64,000 nt of DNA from Sphingomonas sp. GC_Shp_5 (GCF_026540855.1 NZ_JALNUP010000004.1:1-64000), one strand, 5' to 3'. Positions 1 through 11,434 are shown, counted from the stretch's first letter. Notes: a model not told the origin generated them from the sequence alone. Made by a program: numbers and translations.

Positions 1-79
1 CGCCGCCGAGGAGGAACTGGGCGCCGGCGCGACGCTCGACGCGCTGGTGCGGCTGGCGCTGCGCAAAGCGGCGAAATGA
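1..79 (+). CDS. ruvA: Holliday junction helicase subunit RuvA, C-terminal end (partial)
   Basis: Only the last 25 codons are in the window, in the frame starting at base 2 and ending with TGA at 77-79. The visible tail (AAEEELGAGATLDALVRLAL, then RKAAK) resembles the last helices of RuvA domain III, which contacts RuvB. RuvA binds four-way junctions and loads RuvB for branch migration. The ruvB gene lies downstream on the same strand, but about 1.1 kb away because an oppositely oriented dehydrogenase gene sits between them. The identification rests on a short tail plus context. Confidence 0.6.
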   Translation, partial: AAEEELGAGATLDALVRLALRKAAK

Positions 80-1005
80 TCGTCGTGGGCTAGGGAAGGG
101 CGCGAGGCGATCGCGCTCGGCAGCGGCTGGCCGGCAAAGTGCGCGTCGAGGTTGGCGAGCACCAGCGCGGCCATCGCGGCGCGGGTTTCCTCGGTGGCGC
201 TGCCCTGGTGGGGCGAGAGCATGACCTGGTCCATCGCCTTGAGCGCGTCCGGCACCGCGGGTTCGTCGGCGAAGACGTCGAGCCCGGCGCCGGCGATCGT
301 GCCCGCCGCGAGCGCGGCGACCAGCGCGTCCTGGTCCACCAAACTGCCGCGCGCGATGTTGACCAGCACGCCTTGAGGGCCAAGCGCGGCGAGCACCGCG
401 GCATCGACGATCCGCGCGGTGTCGGCGCCGCCGGGCGCGGCGAGGATCAGCACGTCGCTCTGCTCGGCGAGCGCGCGGATGTCGGGCACGAAGCGCCACG
501 GCACCGGCTTGGCGGCGCGCGCGGTGTAGAGCAGCTCGCTGGCGAACGGCGCAGCGCGGGTGGCGATGGCGTGGCCGATCGCACCGAGGCCGAACAGGCC
601 GATGCGGCGGCCGCTCGCCCGGCGCGCGAGCGGCACCGTCCAGCCGCCGGAGCGCACCGCGCGATCGTTGGCGGCGAGCCGGCGCTGGACGGCGAGCATC
701 AGCGCGATCGCGAGATCGGCGACATCGTCGGTGAGCACGTCGGCGGTGATGGTGACGCGGACGCCGCGGGCGCGGGCGGCGGCGAGATCGATGCCGTCAT
801 GGCCGACGCCGTTGACCGCGACGATCTCGAGCGCGGGCAGGCGCGCGATCAGCGCCGCATCGACGCTCATGGTGCCGCCGCCGACGATCGCGCGGGTGGT
901 GACGGGGGCCATGTGATCGTGGAGGGTGAAGCGCTCGGCGAGCGCGGCGCGGAGGGTGGCGGGCGCCGGGGAGGCGAGGAACAGGTCGGGCTTGGCGGTC
1001 ATCAT
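1..1005 (-). CDS. D-isomer-specific 2-hydroxyacid dehydrogenase (3' end beyond window)
   Basis: Reading from ATG at 1005-1003 (a second ATG follows directly), the frame encodes an NAD(P)-dependent 2-hydroxyacid dehydrogenase that would interconvert a 2-keto acid and a D-2-hydroxy acid in the cytoplasm. Visible family features are the Rossmann glycine motif (GLFGLGAIGHA, about residue 145), the catalytic Arg in NIARGSLVDQ, the catalytic Glu in the following helix/turn (FADEP) and the catalytic His in SPHQGSAT. The family normally ends soon after the LANLDAHFAGQPLP segment (about base 140), yet no stop occurs in this frame before base 1. The coding frame therefore runs antisense through the ruvA end. 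Either there is a C-terminal extension or an unseen frameshift. Exact substrate unknown. Confidence 0.82.
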   Translation of the reverse strand, partial: MMTAKPDLFLASPAPATLRAALAERFTLHDHMAPVTTRAIVGGGTMSVDAALIARLPALEIVAVNGVGHDGIDLAAARARGVRVTITADVLTDDVADLAIALMLAVQRRLAANDRAVRSGGWTVPLARRASGRRIGLFGLGAIGHAIATRAAPFASELLYTARAAKPVPWRFVPDIRALAEQSDVLILAAPGGADTARIVDAAVLAALGPQGVLVNIARGSLVDQDALVAALAAGTIAGAGLDVFADEPAVPDALKAMDQVMLSPHQGSATEETRAAMAALVLANLDAHFAGQPLPSAIASRPSLAHDDHFAALRSASRTSASSVAPAPSSSSAA

Positions 1006-1059
1006 CGGGGTGTAGCATGGTTGCCCATGCGCGGTCAGGCCGACGTGCGCCGACCCATC

Positions 1060-1140
1060 GTCATCCCAGCGCAAGCTGGGATCTTGCTGGGGAGCGGACT
1101 TCCCTCGCCACCAGGAGATCCCAGCTTTCGCTGGGATGAC
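1060..1140. repeat. Dispersed palindromic repeat, GTCATCCCAGCG family, copy 1
   Basis: Two inverted copies of a unit beginning GTCATCCCAGCG(C/A)AAGCTGGG face each other across about 30 bases. Each unit is itself a hairpin (CCCAGC...GCTGGG). It lies between the dehydrogenase start and ruvB. Related copies occur at 22979-23057, 58316-58386 and 62604-62678. A REP-like or transcript-stabilising element is likely; its origin is not visible here. Confidence 0.85.
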
Positions 1141-1219
1141 GTTCGGGGAGTGACGGTCGGACCATCGAGCGCCGGTCTGTGGCTCGACCTCGCCGCCGGG
1201 AACGCCTAGGGAACGACGC

Positions 1220-2245
1220 GTGACCGATACCGATCGCCTGCTCACCCCTGCGCGCCGCCCCGAGGATGTCGATGCGGCGTTGCGCCCGCGCAGCCTCGAC
1301 GAGTTCGTCGGGCAGAAAGCGGCGCGGGAAAACCTGCGGGTGTTCATTGAGGCGGCGCGCGGGCGCGGCGACGCGCTCGACCATGTGCTGTTCTTCGGGC
1401 CGCCGGGGCTCGGCAAGACCACGCTGGCGCAGATCATCGCGCGCGAGATGGGGGTGGGGTTCCGCGCCACCTCCGGGCCGGTGATCGCCAAATCGGGCGA
1501 TCTCGCGGCGCTGCTCACCAATCTCGAGGATGGCGACGTCTTGTTCATCGACGAGATCCATCGCCTCCAGCCGGCGGTGGAGGAGGTGCTCTACCCGGCG
1601 ATGGAGGATCGCGCGCTCGATCTGATGATCGGCGAGGGGCCGTCGGCGCGCAGCGTGCGGATCGACCTGCCACGCTTCACCCTGGTCGGCGCGACCACCC
1701 GCCAGGGGCTGCTGACGACGCCGCTGCGCGATCGCTTCGGCATCCCGGTGCGGCTGCAATTCTACACGGTGGAGGAATTGACCCGGGTGGTGACCCGCGC
1801 CGCCGGGCTGCTCGATCTCGGCATCGCCCCCGATGGCGCCGCCGAGATCGCCCGCCGCGCGCGCGGCACGCCGCGCATCGCCGGCCGGCTGCTGCGCCGG
1901 GTGCGCGACTTCGCCAATGTCGCCGGCGCGGAGACGGTGGATGCCCGCGCTGCAGACAGCGCGCTCAACCGGCTGGAGGTGGACGGCCTCGGCCTCGATG
2001 CGATGGACCGGCGCTACCTGCACATGATCGCCGACATCTATCGCGGCGGCCCGGTCGGGGTGGAAACGCTCGCCGCGGGGCTGTCGGAGCCGCGCGACAC
2101 CATCGAGGAGGTGATCGAGCCCTATCTGATCCAGCTCGGGCTGGTGGCGCGCACCGCGCGCGGCCGGGTGCTCAACGCCGGCGGCTGGAAGCATCTCGGG
2201 CTCAACCCGCCAGCGGGCAGCCAGGACGGATTGTTCGACAGCTAG
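1220..2245 (+). CDS. ruvB: Holliday junction branch migration ATPase RuvB
   Basis: This is the hexameric AAA+ motor that, with RuvA, drives branch migration during recombinational repair. The 341-residue length matches the family. Residues 60-68 carry the Walker A motif GPPGLGKTT, 108-114 the Walker B segment LFIDEIH, and about 157-161 the sensor GATTR. The C-terminal winged-helix DNA-binding domain is intact, with the usual [13 protein letters not shown] ending. The ATG at 1220 places the expected [14 protein letters not shown] leader at the N-terminus. It is separated from the probable ruvA by an antisense dehydrogenase, unlike the usual ruvAB operon, so it probably has its own promoter between 1140 and 1220. 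Confidence 0.97.
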   Translation: MTDTDRLLTPARRPEDVDAALRPRSLDEFVGQKAARENLRVFIEAARGRGDALDHVLFFGPPGLGKTTLAQIIAREMGVGFRATSGPVIAKSGDLAALLTNLEDGDVLFIDEIHRLQPAVEEVLYPAMEDRALDLMIGEGPSARSVRIDLPRFTLVGATTRQGLLTTPLRDRFGIPVRLQFYTVEELTRVVTRAAGLLDLGIAPDGAAEIARRARGTPRIAGRLLRRVRDFANVAGAETVDARAADSALNRLEVDGLGLDAMDRRYLHMIADIYRGGPVGVETLAAGLSEPRDTIEEVIEPYLIQLGLVARTARGRVLNAGGWKHLGLNPPAGSQDGLFDS

Positions 2246-2441
2246 CGACCGCGCCGGGTCGGACACGCCCTCGCTTGTTCAAGGATCATCCGGCGCACGA
2301 TCCGATCCGACGCTCTTTCACTGGGGTGTCGGCGAGGGCGCGTCTGTTCCCGGACCAATCCCCCAAGCAACGTCGCGAAGAAAAGATGCGGCGAACCGGA
2401 TGCAATGTTGCGTGGCACCCGGGGCTTTCATCTGTTAGCCG

Positions 2442-4721
2442 ATGATCATGCCCACCTCGGCCGTCGCCTCCGCCCGCGAAATCCTTACCCGTCTTCATGA
2501 CGTCATGGCCGGGCGCAACCCCGCCCAGGCCAAGCTCAACGCCGTCGTCGCGATCATCGCCGAGGCGATGGATAGCGAAGTCTGCTCGATCTACCTGCTG
2601 CGCGAGGGCGCGCTCGAGCTGTTCGCGACCCGCGGGCTCGACCAGGCGGCGGTCCACGTCACCAAGCTCGCGCTCGGCGAGGGGCTGGTGGGGACGATCG
2701 CCGAGGACGTCGAGGTGCTCAACCTCGACGAGGCGGCGAGCCACCCCGATTTCGCCTACAAGCCCGAGACCGGCGAGGATCGCTACCACAGCTTTGCCGG
2801 CGTGCCGATCATCCGCCGCGAACGCGCCGTAGGCGTGCTCGCGGTACAGCACAGCGAGCCGCGCAAATATCAGGACGTCGAGATCGAGGCGCTGCAGACG
2901 GTGGCGATGGTGCTCTCCGAGCTGATCGTCAACGCCGGGCTGATCGACGAGGCGGGGGCGACCGCGCTGCGCCCGCAGACCACCGCGGCGACGCGGCTGC
3001 CGGGGCTGAAGCTGGTCGAGGGCATGGGATCAGGCTTCGCCGTGTTCCACCAGCCGCGGATCCACATCGAGCATACCGTCGCCGAGGACACCGACGCCGA
3101 GCGCCACCGCGTCTATGCCGCATTCGACAAGATGCGCGAGCAGATCGAGCGCATGACCCGCGAGGCCGAGTTCGGCGGCGGCGGCGAGCATGAGGAGGTG
3201 CTGCAGACCTACAAGATGTTCGCCTATGACGAGGGCTGGTCACGGCGGATCAACGAGGCGATCGATTCAGGCCTCACGGCAGAAGCCGCAATCGAGCGCG
3301 TCCAGCAACGTACCCGCCAGCGCATGCGCCAGATCGACGATCCGCTGCTCGCCGACCGGATGCATGACCTGGAGGATCTCGCCAACCGGCTGCTCAGGAT
3401 CGTCTCGGGGCAGATGGGCACCGCGGCGCAGATGGGGCTGCGCCAGGACACGATCCTGATCGCGCGCAACCTCGGGCCTGCCGAACTGCTCGAATATGAC
3501 AAGCGCCGGCTGAAGGGCGTGATCCTCGAGGAAGGATCGCTGACCGCGCATGTCACCATCGTCGCCCGGGCGATGGGCATCCCGGTGCTGGGCCGCGTCC
3601 GCGACGTCCGCCGGCTGATCGCCGAGGGCGATCTGCTGCTGCTCGATTCGGTGGCGGGCAACGTTTTCGTGCGGCCGTCTGGCGGGATGGAGGAAGCGTT
3701 CGAGGCCAAGCTGGCGCTGCGCCAGAAGCGCCGTGCCGCCTTTGCCGCGCTGCGCGACGTGCCGCCCCAAACCAAGGATGGGCATCGCATCACGGTGATG
3801 ATCAACGCCGGTCTGCGCGACGACGTCGCCGCGCTCGATCTCACCGGCGCCGACGGCATCGGGCTGTTCCGCACCGAATTCCAGTTCCTGGTCTCGGCGA
3901 CGCTGCCGCAGCGCGAGCGCCAGCAGCGCCTGTACCGCGAGGTGCTGGATGCCGCCGGCGACCGGCCGGTGGTGTTCCGCACCGTCGACATCGGCGGCGA
4001 CAAGGCCTTGCCCTATCTGACCCACGATACCTCGGACGAGGAAAACCCGGCGATGGGCTGGCGTGCGCTGCGGCTGGCGATGGAGCGCACCGGACTGATG
4101 AAGGCGCAGGCGCGCGCGCTGCTCGAGGCGGGGGCGGGGCGGACGATCAACGTCATGTTCCCGATGGTCAGCGAGGCCTGGGAGTTCGACGAGGCCAAGG
4201 CCTTGTTCGAGGCGCAGCGCGACTGGATGCAGGCGCGCGGCAAGCGCCTGCCGCTCGAGGTGCGCTATGGCGCGATGCTCGAGGTGCCGGCGCTTGCCGA
4301 GCAGCTCGACCTGCTGCTGCCCAACATCCAGTTCCTTTCGGTCGGCACCAACGATCTCACCCAGTTCCTGTTCGCCGCCGATCGCGCCAGCCCCAAGCTC
4401 GCCGAGCGCTACGACTGGCTGAGCCCGTCGATCCTGCGCTTCCTGGTCCGCGTGCTCGGGCCGTGCCGCGACGCCGGGGTCGCGGTGGCGGTGTGCGGCG
4501 AGATGGGCGGGCGGCCGCTCGAGGCGATGGCGCTGATCGGGCTGGGGGTGGACCGCCTGTCGATCACCCCGGCAGCGGTGGGGCCGATCAAGGCGATGGT
4601 CCGCTCGCTCGACCGCGCGGCTTTGAGCGTGTTCATGACCGAGCTGCTGCGCCATCCGGTGCGCGACATGCGCGGCGCGCTGACCGACTGGGCGACGCAG
4701 GCGGGCGTCGATCTGGCGTAA
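2442..4721 (+). CDS. ptsP: Phosphoenolpyruvate-protein phosphotransferase PtsP (EI-Ntr)
   Basis: Enzyme I of the nitrogen PTS takes phosphate from PEP onto its histidine and passes it to NPr. This 759-residue protein has an N-terminal GAF domain (about residues 15-165), then the PEP-utilising phosphohistidine domain with the active His at about 370 (GSLTAHVTIVARAMGIPVLG), then the PEP-binding barrel with GADGIGLFRTEFQFL, SVGTNDLTQF and VCGEMGG. ATG 2442 gives MIMPTS; the in-frame ATG at 2448 is equally possible. A 196-base gap after ruvB suggests an independent promoter. Neither NPr nor EIIA-Ntr is in the window. Confidence 0.96.
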   Translation: MIMPTSAVASAREILTRLHDVMAGRNPAQAKLNAVVAIIAEAMDSEVCSIYLLREGALELFATRGLDQAAVHVTKLALGEGLVGTIAEDVEVLNLDEAASHPDFAYKPETGEDRYHSFAGVPIIRRERAVGVLAVQHSEPRKYQDVEIEALQTVAMVLSELIVNAGLIDEAGATALRPQTTAATRLPGLKLVEGMGSGFAVFHQPRIHIEHTVAEDTDAERHRVYAAFDKMREQIERMTREAEFGGGGEHEEVLQTYKMFAYDEGWSRRINEAIDSGLTAEAAIERVQQRTRQRMRQIDDPLLADRMHDLEDLANRLLRIVSGQMGTAAQMGLRQDTILIARNLGPAELLEYDKRRLKGVILEEGSLTAHVTIVARAMGIPVLGRVRDVRRLIAEGDLLLLDSVAGNVFVRPSGGMEEAFEAKLALRQKRRAAFAALRDVPPQTKDGHRITVMINAGLRDDVAALDLTGADGIGLFRTEFQFLVSATLPQRERQQRLYREVLDAAGDRPVVFRTVDIGGDKALPYLTHDTSDEENPAMGWRALRLAMERTGLMKAQARALLEAGAGRTINVMFPMVSEAWEFDEAKALFEAQRDWMQARGKRLPLEVRYGAMLEVPALAEQLDLLLPNIQFLSVGTNDLTQFLFAADRASPKLAERYDWLSPSILRFLVRVLGPCRDAGVAVAVCGEMGGRPLEAMALIGLGVDRLSITPAAVGPIKAMVRSLDRAALSVFMTELLRHPVRDMRGALTDWATQAGVDLA

Positions 4722-4825
4722 TCGGTCGCGGAACCGGGGTTCAAGCGGGCGCGGTGCGTTGACACGCTTCCGGGCCTCTGAGAGATGTTGACCCGACAGC
4801 CGTCAACCCTCCCTTGGAGATACGA

Positions 4826-5782
4826 ATGGACGAGGTCGATCCCGGCCAGCCTTCCCTCACCCCTGCCGCGGCCAAGGCCGGCGACAGGCTGCGTGCGGCG
4901 CGGGAGGCGCGCGGGCTGAGCTTGACGGAGATTTCCGCACGCACGCGCGTGCCGCAGCGCCATCTGGAGGCGCTGGAGAGTGGGGATTACACATCGCTGC
5001 CGTCGCCGACCTACGCGGTTGGTTTTTCCAAGGCTTATGCGCGCGCCGTCGGCGCCGACGAGGTGGCGGTGGCGCAGGACGTGCGCCGCGAACTCGACCG
5101 GCTCGGGCCGCGCACGCCCGAATATGTGCCTTACGAGACGGCCGATCCAGCACGGGTGCCGAGCCGCGGCGTGACGATCGTCGCGCTCGGCATTGCGGTG
5201 GCGGTGCTGGTGCTGGTCGGGCTATGGTATGGCACCAGCCTGTTCCGGGGCGGCACCAGCCAGCAGGTCGCGGCAACCGACACCGCCGCGGCGCCCACCC
5301 CCGTGGCGGCATCCGCGCCGGTGCCGGCCGCCAAGCCGGCGGTGCCGACCGGCGGGCAGGTGACGCTGACCGCGAACGATGAGGTGTGGCTGCGCGTCTA
5401 TGACGCCGACAACAAGGTGCTGCGCCAGGGCACGATGAAGGCGGGCGAGCGCTATGACGTGCCGGCCGATGCCAAGGACCCGATGATCAACGTCGGCCGC
5501 CCGGACAAATTGACGGTGACGCTCAACGGCTCGGCGGCGCCGGCGCTCGGTACCGGCGAGCGGCCGATCAAGGACGTGCGGGTGAGCGCCGCGGCGGTGG
5601 CGGCGCGGATCGCGGGCACGCCCGAGCCCGCCGCGGCCGCGCCGAGCGCGTCGCAGGCAGCGGGCGCGACGACCGGCAGCAATCGTCGCCGGACCGCGCG
5701 GCCGGCGCCGTCGAGCGCGCAGGGCGCGACGGCCGAACCGTCGACCGGATCAGGCGACATCGCCAATTCTGCCACGCCTTAA
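4826..5782 (+). CDS. RodZ-like helix-turn-helix membrane protein (HTH_25 + DUF4115)
   Basis: The protein has 318 residues. The first 85 or so form a Cro/RodZ-type HTH (LRAAREARGLSLTEISARTR), followed by an acidic linker, one transmembrane segment (VTIVALGIAVAVLVLVGLWY) and a periplasmic part with a DUF4115-like beta domain (WLRVYDADNKVL...), ending in an Ala/Pro/Ser-rich tail. RodZ-family proteins connect MreB to the inner membrane. ATG 4826 is preferred because GGAGA at 4816-4820 is a ribosome site for it, whereas the upstream TTG at 4814 would overlap that site. No mreB is nearby, so a cell-shape role is inferred from family only. Confidence 0.88.
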   Translation: MDEVDPGQPSLTPAAAKAGDRLRAAREARGLSLTEISARTRVPQRHLEALESGDYTSLPSPTYAVGFSKAYARAVGADEVAVAQDVRRELDRLGPRTPEYVPYETADPARVPSRGVTIVALGIAVAVLVLVGLWYGTSLFRGGTSQQVAATDTAAAPTPVAASAPVPAAKPAVPTGGQVTLTANDEVWLRVYDADNKVLRQGTMKAGERYDVPADAKDPMINVGRPDKLTVTLNGSAAPALGTGERPIKDVRVSAAAVAARIAGTPEPAAAAPSASQAAGATTGSNRRRTARPAPSSAQGATAEPSTGSGDIANSATP

Positions 5783-5854
5783 GGCTGGCGACAGCATGAC
5801 GGTTGCAGGTAAGAGGCGGTGTGGACCATCGGTGCACCGGGGGGTGTGAGTAGC

Positions 5855-6811
5855 ATGAAGACGTTATTGGCCATGTTGGCGGCGGCGACCGCGCTGATCC
5901 CCGCCGCGGCGCTCGCGCAGAGCAATGTCGAGGGTCGCGTCGGCAAGCTCGAGAGCGAGATGCGCGCGGTGCAGCGCAAGGTGTTCCCGGGCGGCGCCGG
6001 CCAGTATCTGCAGCCGGAGATCACCCGGCAGGACGTGCCGCAGGAGGCCGGCGGTTCGCCTGCGACCAGCGCGGTCGCCGATCTCACCAGCCGGGTCGCG
6101 GCGCTCGAGCAGCAGCTCGCGAGCATGACCAACCAGGTGGAGCAGAACGGCAATTCGATCCGCAAGCTGCAGGACCAGTTCGACGCCTACAAGCGCAGCA
6201 CCGATGCCCGGCTGTCGGCGATGACCGCGGCGCCGGCGGGGGGCACCGCCGGCGGCGGGATGATGGGTGACGGTCCGGCGATGGGCGGTGGTGGCGATGA
6301 CGAGGCGCCGCGGCCGTCGGGCACGGTGACGCGGCCGACGACGCGGCCCGAGGCGACCAAGCCCGCAGCCGCGGTGTCGACCGCGCCCGCGGCGACCGGG
6401 GTCGACAAGCCGTCGAGCGGCGACACGCCCGAGGACGAATATCTCTACGGCTTCCGGCTGTGGACGGCCAAGCGCTACCCCGAGGCCGAAGCGCAGCTCA
6501 AGAAGGTGGTCGCCACCTATCCCAAGCATCGTCGCGCCTCCTATGCGCAGAACCTGCTCGGCCGCGCTTATCTCGACGAGGGCAAGCCGAGCCTTGCCTC
6601 CATGGCGTTCTACGACAATTACAAGAAGATGCCCGACGGCGAACGCGCGCCGGACAGCCTCTATTACCTCGCCCAGGCGCTGGTGAAGCTCAACAAGCCG
6701 GCCGATGCGTGCAAGGTCTATGGCGAGCTCACCGACGTTTACGCCACCAAGATTTCCTCGCAGATGAAGGCCGATGTCGAGAAGGGCCGTACCACCGCCA
6801 AATGCCAGTGA
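5855..6811 (+). CDS. cpoB: CpoB/YbgF-like periplasmic coiled-coil TPR protein
   Basis: CpoB (YbgF) works with the Tol-Pal envelope-constriction machinery and penicillin-binding proteins in the periplasm. The start at 5855 gives an obvious Sec signal (MKTLLAMLAAATALIPAAALAQ). Then come a coiled-coil stretch (VEGRVGKLESEMRAVQRKVF and a second around residues 75-115), a Gly/Ala/Pro-rich low-complexity linker, and TPR repeats from EYLYGFRLWTAKRYPEAEAQ to the end. Length is 318 residues. The tol-pal genes are not in the window. The 3' end overlaps tilS by 38 bases, so the two are likely co-transcribed and coupled. Confidence 0.9.
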   Translation: MKTLLAMLAAATALIPAAALAQSNVEGRVGKLESEMRAVQRKVFPGGAGQYLQPEITRQDVPQEAGGSPATSAVADLTSRVAALEQQLASMTNQVEQNGNSIRKLQDQFDAYKRSTDARLSAMTAAPAGGTAGGGMMGDGPAMGGGGDDEAPRPSGTVTRPTTRPEATKPAAAVSTAPAATGVDKPSSGDTPEDEYLYGFRLWTAKRYPEAEAQLKKVVATYPKHRRASYAQNLLGRAYLDEGKPSLASMAFYDNYKKMPDGERAPDSLYYLAQALVKLNKPADACKVYGELTDVYATKISSQMKADVEKGRTTAKCQ

Positions 6812-7787
6812 ACCGCTCGTCGCCGAAGCCGAGCGCTTTCACGCCGATCTGATCCGCGCGCTGGGGCACGAGCCCCGGCGGCCGGTGCTGCTCGCCGTCT
6901 CCGGCGGGCCGGACAGCATGGCGATGCTGACGCTGGCGCAGGCTGCAATGCCCGGGCGCATCGCCGCGGCCTCGGTGGATCACGGGCTGCGGCCCGAGGC
7001 GGCGGACGAGGCGGCGATGGTCGCGGCGCATTGCGCCACCCTCGGCGTGCCGCACGTGACGCTGGCGCCGGCGGCGCCGATCGAGGGCGCCAGCATCCAG
7101 GCCGCGGCGCGCTGGGCGCGCTATGGCCTGCTCGCCGCCCACGCCAAGGCGATCGATGCCGAGGCGCTCGCCACCGCGCATCATGTCGACGACCAGGCCG
7201 AGACCTTCCTGATGCGCGCGGCGCGCGGCTCGGGGCTGTCGGGGCTGGCGGGCGTGCGGCTGCGCGCGGTGATCGAGGAGGTGATCGTGGTGCGACCGCT
7301 GCTCGAATGGCGCCGCGCCGAGCTGCGCGCGATCGTGCGGCGGCAAGACGTCCATTTCATCGACGATCCCTCCAACCACGATCCGGCGCATGACCGTACC
7401 CGGTTCCGCCGGCTGCTCGACGAGCATGAGTGGCTCGGCTCGGCGCAAATCGCGCGCTCGGCGGCGGCGCTCGCCGAGGCTGATGGCGACGTGCGCGCGA
7501 TCGTCGACTGGCTGTGGGCCGAGCGCTCGGTGGTTCATGGCCCGCTGGTGCGGGTGGCGATGGCGGGGCTGCCGCGCGAGTTGCAGCGGCGGCTGGCGCG
7601 CCGCGCGATCAGCGTGGTTATCGCCGCGGCGGGTATCGAGGCGCCGAAATGGAGCGACTCGGCCAATATCGAGGCGCTGCTCGACGCGCTCGGTGGCGGC
7701 AAGCGTGCGACCCAGAGCGGCGTGGTGGTGCTGCCGCAGCAGGGCGAATGGCGCTTCCGCCCCGCGCCGCCGCGCCGCGCGCACTGA
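6774..7787 (+). CDS. tilS: tRNA(Ile)-lysidine synthetase TilS
   Basis: TilS attaches lysine to C34 of the CAU-anticodon tRNA-Ile, using ATP, so that AUA is read as Ile. The 337-residue protein shows the PP-loop pyrophosphatase motif LLAVSGGPDSMAML (about residues 39-52), VDHGLRPEA, and the HHVDDQAETFLMR segment. The start at ATG 6774 lies inside cpoB. No in-frame ATG occurs between it and the PP-loop region, so a later non-ATG start cannot be excluded. It is the middle gene of the cpoB-tilS-ftsH run typical of sphingomonads. It is a short TilS with no clear C-terminal extension. Confidence 0.95.
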   Translation: MSRRAVPPPNASEPLVAEAERFHADLIRALGHEPRRPVLLAVSGGPDSMAMLTLAQAAMPGRIAAASVDHGLRPEAADEAAMVAAHCATLGVPHVTLAPAAPIEGASIQAAARWARYGLLAAHAKAIDAEALATAHHVDDQAETFLMRAARGSGLSGLAGVRLRAVIEEVIVVRPLLEWRRAELRAIVRRQDVHFIDDPSNHDPAHDRTRFRRLLDEHEWLGSAQIARSAAALAEADGDVRAIVDWLWAERSVVHGPLVRVAMAGLPRELQRRLARRAISVVIAAAGIEAPKWSDSANIEALLDALGGGKRATQSGVVVLPQQGEWRFRPAPPRRAH

Positions 7788-7871
7788 TCGGCGCCTGATC
7801 GGTGGCAGGATCAACTCTGTTCCATTGCCATTAACCTGTGGGCGCCTACATTGGCAGGCGAAAGGTACCCC

Positions 7872-9824
<1,953 letters not shown>

Positions 9825-9906
9825 CGCCGCGGCAAACGGCACGGCGGTTCAGCCGCCGGACAGCATGACGATCCTAATCGGCGGCATTCCTTTCGGAGTG
9901 TCGCCG

Positions 9907-10287
9907 ATGTCGTTCAAGCCGCTGTTCGTTCCCGTTGCCGCCCTCGCCATGGCGCTGGTCGCCGTGGCACCTGCCGAGGCCGCGATGAGCGTCGGCACCT
10001 TCCTCGCCAAGGCGGCGCCGCTGCGCGCCAACCCGTTCGCCGCGCTGACCTCGCCCGATTATCCGGCGTTGAAGGCCGAGGCGGGTGCCGCGACCAAGCA
10101 GCTCCGCGCCGAGAGCGCCGCCCGGGTGGCCGTGGGCAAGAAGCCGTATGCCTGCGTCCCCGAGGGCGAGAAGGTTGGCATCATGGAAATGCTCGGCGGG
10201 CTAGACGCGCTTCCGGCGGCGGACCGCAAGCTGCCGCTCAAGGATGGCTATGCCAAGGTGCTCGCGAAGAACTACCCGTGCCGGTGA
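9907..10287 (+). CDS. Small secreted protein, possibly Rap1a/Tai-like
   Basis: This 126-residue product has a clear signal peptide (MSFKPLFVPVAALAMALVAV, cleavage after APAEA). The mature part contains two cysteines spaced about 45 residues apart (YACVPEGEKVG and the terminal YPCR). That layout, with a helical stretch between the cysteines, resembles the Rap1a/Tai immunity-protein fold, but the match is by eye and weak. ATG 9907 is preferred because GGAG at 9896-9899 precedes it; ATG 9865 would add 14 residues before the signal. Nothing like a type VI effector is adjacent. Function unknown. Confidence 0.72.
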   Translation: MSFKPLFVPVAALAMALVAVAPAEAAMSVGTFLAKAAPLRANPFAALTSPDYPALKAEAGAATKQLRAESAARVAVGKKPYACVPEGEKVGIMEMLGGLDALPAADRKLPLKDGYAKVLAKNYPCR

Positions 10288-10345
10288 GGGGCATGGCCGG
10301 CGTCGGCATCAGCTGACGCGGCGACCTTGGCGGGAAAGAGCAATG

Positions 10346-11434
10346 CTAGTCCGCCAGCCCGTGCAGCAGCAGCAGGGTGATGAAGGTCGCCAGCGCGAAC
10401 CAGGCAAAGAACAGCAGCAGCGTCAGCCGCCACAGCGCCGACAGCTTGCCGAGTGAGTAGGCGCCGCGCAGCTGCGCGAACATGTGGACCGGCGGCAGCA
10501 GGAACACGGTGAGCGTGATCCAGCCGGCGGGCAGGCCCGCGGCGCCCCCCAGCGTCAGCGCGATCACCATCAGCATCATGAAGGCAAGGCTGTAGGTGAC
10601 GAATACGGCATGGTCGTACAGCCCGAACCGGCGCCGCCAAAGGAACAGCATCGCCACGAACGGCGTCGAGATCGGGATCAGCAGCCAGCTGTATTTATAC
10701 GCGCTGCTCTGGAGCTTGTAGATCGCCAGGCCCGGGTTGTTATTGGCCTTGTCGATGCCATGATCGAGGCGCGGCCACCCGGTCTTGATGTTCGAGAAGG
10801 TGAACCGATCAGCATCGTCGCCAGCCGCATCCGTGTCTTTCTGCCGGGCGCCGAGCACGTTGGCGGTGATCTCGAGCGCCTTGATGTCGCTATCGATGTC
10901 GGTGGTCGACTGGCCGGCGGCGATCAGCGCGGCGCGGCGCTGCTGGCGCTCGGTGACCTTCTGCCGCGCCTTTTCCGCGGCGCGCGCGAACTCGAGATGG
11001 CTTTTGCTCAGATTCCCGGGCGACACCGCCTCGGCGAAATCGCCGCCGACCGCGCTGAACGTCGCGAACAGCAGGAAGACGGTGAACAGGAACAAGGCGA
11101 GCGGCGAGACGAAGCGGGCGCGCTCGCCGGCGACGTAGCGGCGGGTGAGCGCGCCGGGATGGAGGATCACCATCGGCAGCGTGCGCCAGATCTTGCCCTC
11201 GAAGTGGAACACGCCATGCGCGATCTCATGGCCGATCGCGCCGACGGTGCGGTGGACATGGCCGCTCTGGCCGCAGGCATGGCAATGCGCGCCGATCAGC
11301 TTGGTGCCGCAGTTCAGGCACAAGGCAGCGCCATGCTCGCCCGAACCATGGTGCCCCCCGGCATCCGGCTCGACGCTACGGGCGGCAAGCGCGCCCGTGA
11401 TGATGTCCGCTGCTGCGGCAATATCCCCCGACAT
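10346..11434 (-). CDS. DUF3667-family membrane protein with N-terminal zinc ribbon
   Basis: The 362-residue product begins with a short variable region, then a CxxC...CxxC zinc ribbon (CLNCGTKLIGAHCHACGQ) and the DUF3667 hallmark stretch (HEIAHGVFHFEGKIWRTL, then PGALTRRYVAGERARFVSPL). It continues into about five transmembrane segments interrupted by a soluble, charged coiled-coil-like loop around residues 120-210. The family has no settled function. ATG 11434 is chosen because earlier in-frame starts run into the divergent proA leader; the 64 bases between must hold both promoters. Confidence 0.85.
   Translation of the reverse strand: MSGDIAAAADIITGALAARSVEPDAGGHHGSGEHGAALCLNCGTKLIGAHCHACGQSGHVHRTVGAIGHEIAHGVFHFEGKIWRTLPMVILHPGALTRRYVAGERARFVSPLALFLFTVFLLFATFSAVGGDFAEAVSPGNLSKSHLEFARAAEKARQKVTERQQRRAALIAAGQSTTDIDSDIKALEITANVLGARQKDTDAAGDDADRFTFSNIKTGWPRLDHGIDKANNNPGLAIYKLQSSAYKYSWLLIPISTPFVAMLFLWRRRFGLYDHAVFVTYSLAFMMLMVIALTLGGAAGLPAGWITLTVFLLPPVHMFAQLRGAYSLGKLSALWRLTLLLFFAWFALATFITLLLLHGLAD

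Noticed and set aside
139-1209. A 356-codon plus-strand frame over the dehydrogenase
   Set aside because: Antisense of the dehydrogenase; passes through a palindrome and has no family features.
9846-9860. Short GGCGG...CCGCC hairpin after ftsH
   Set aside because: Short stem, no T-run; in this GC-rich DNA such stems are expected by chance.
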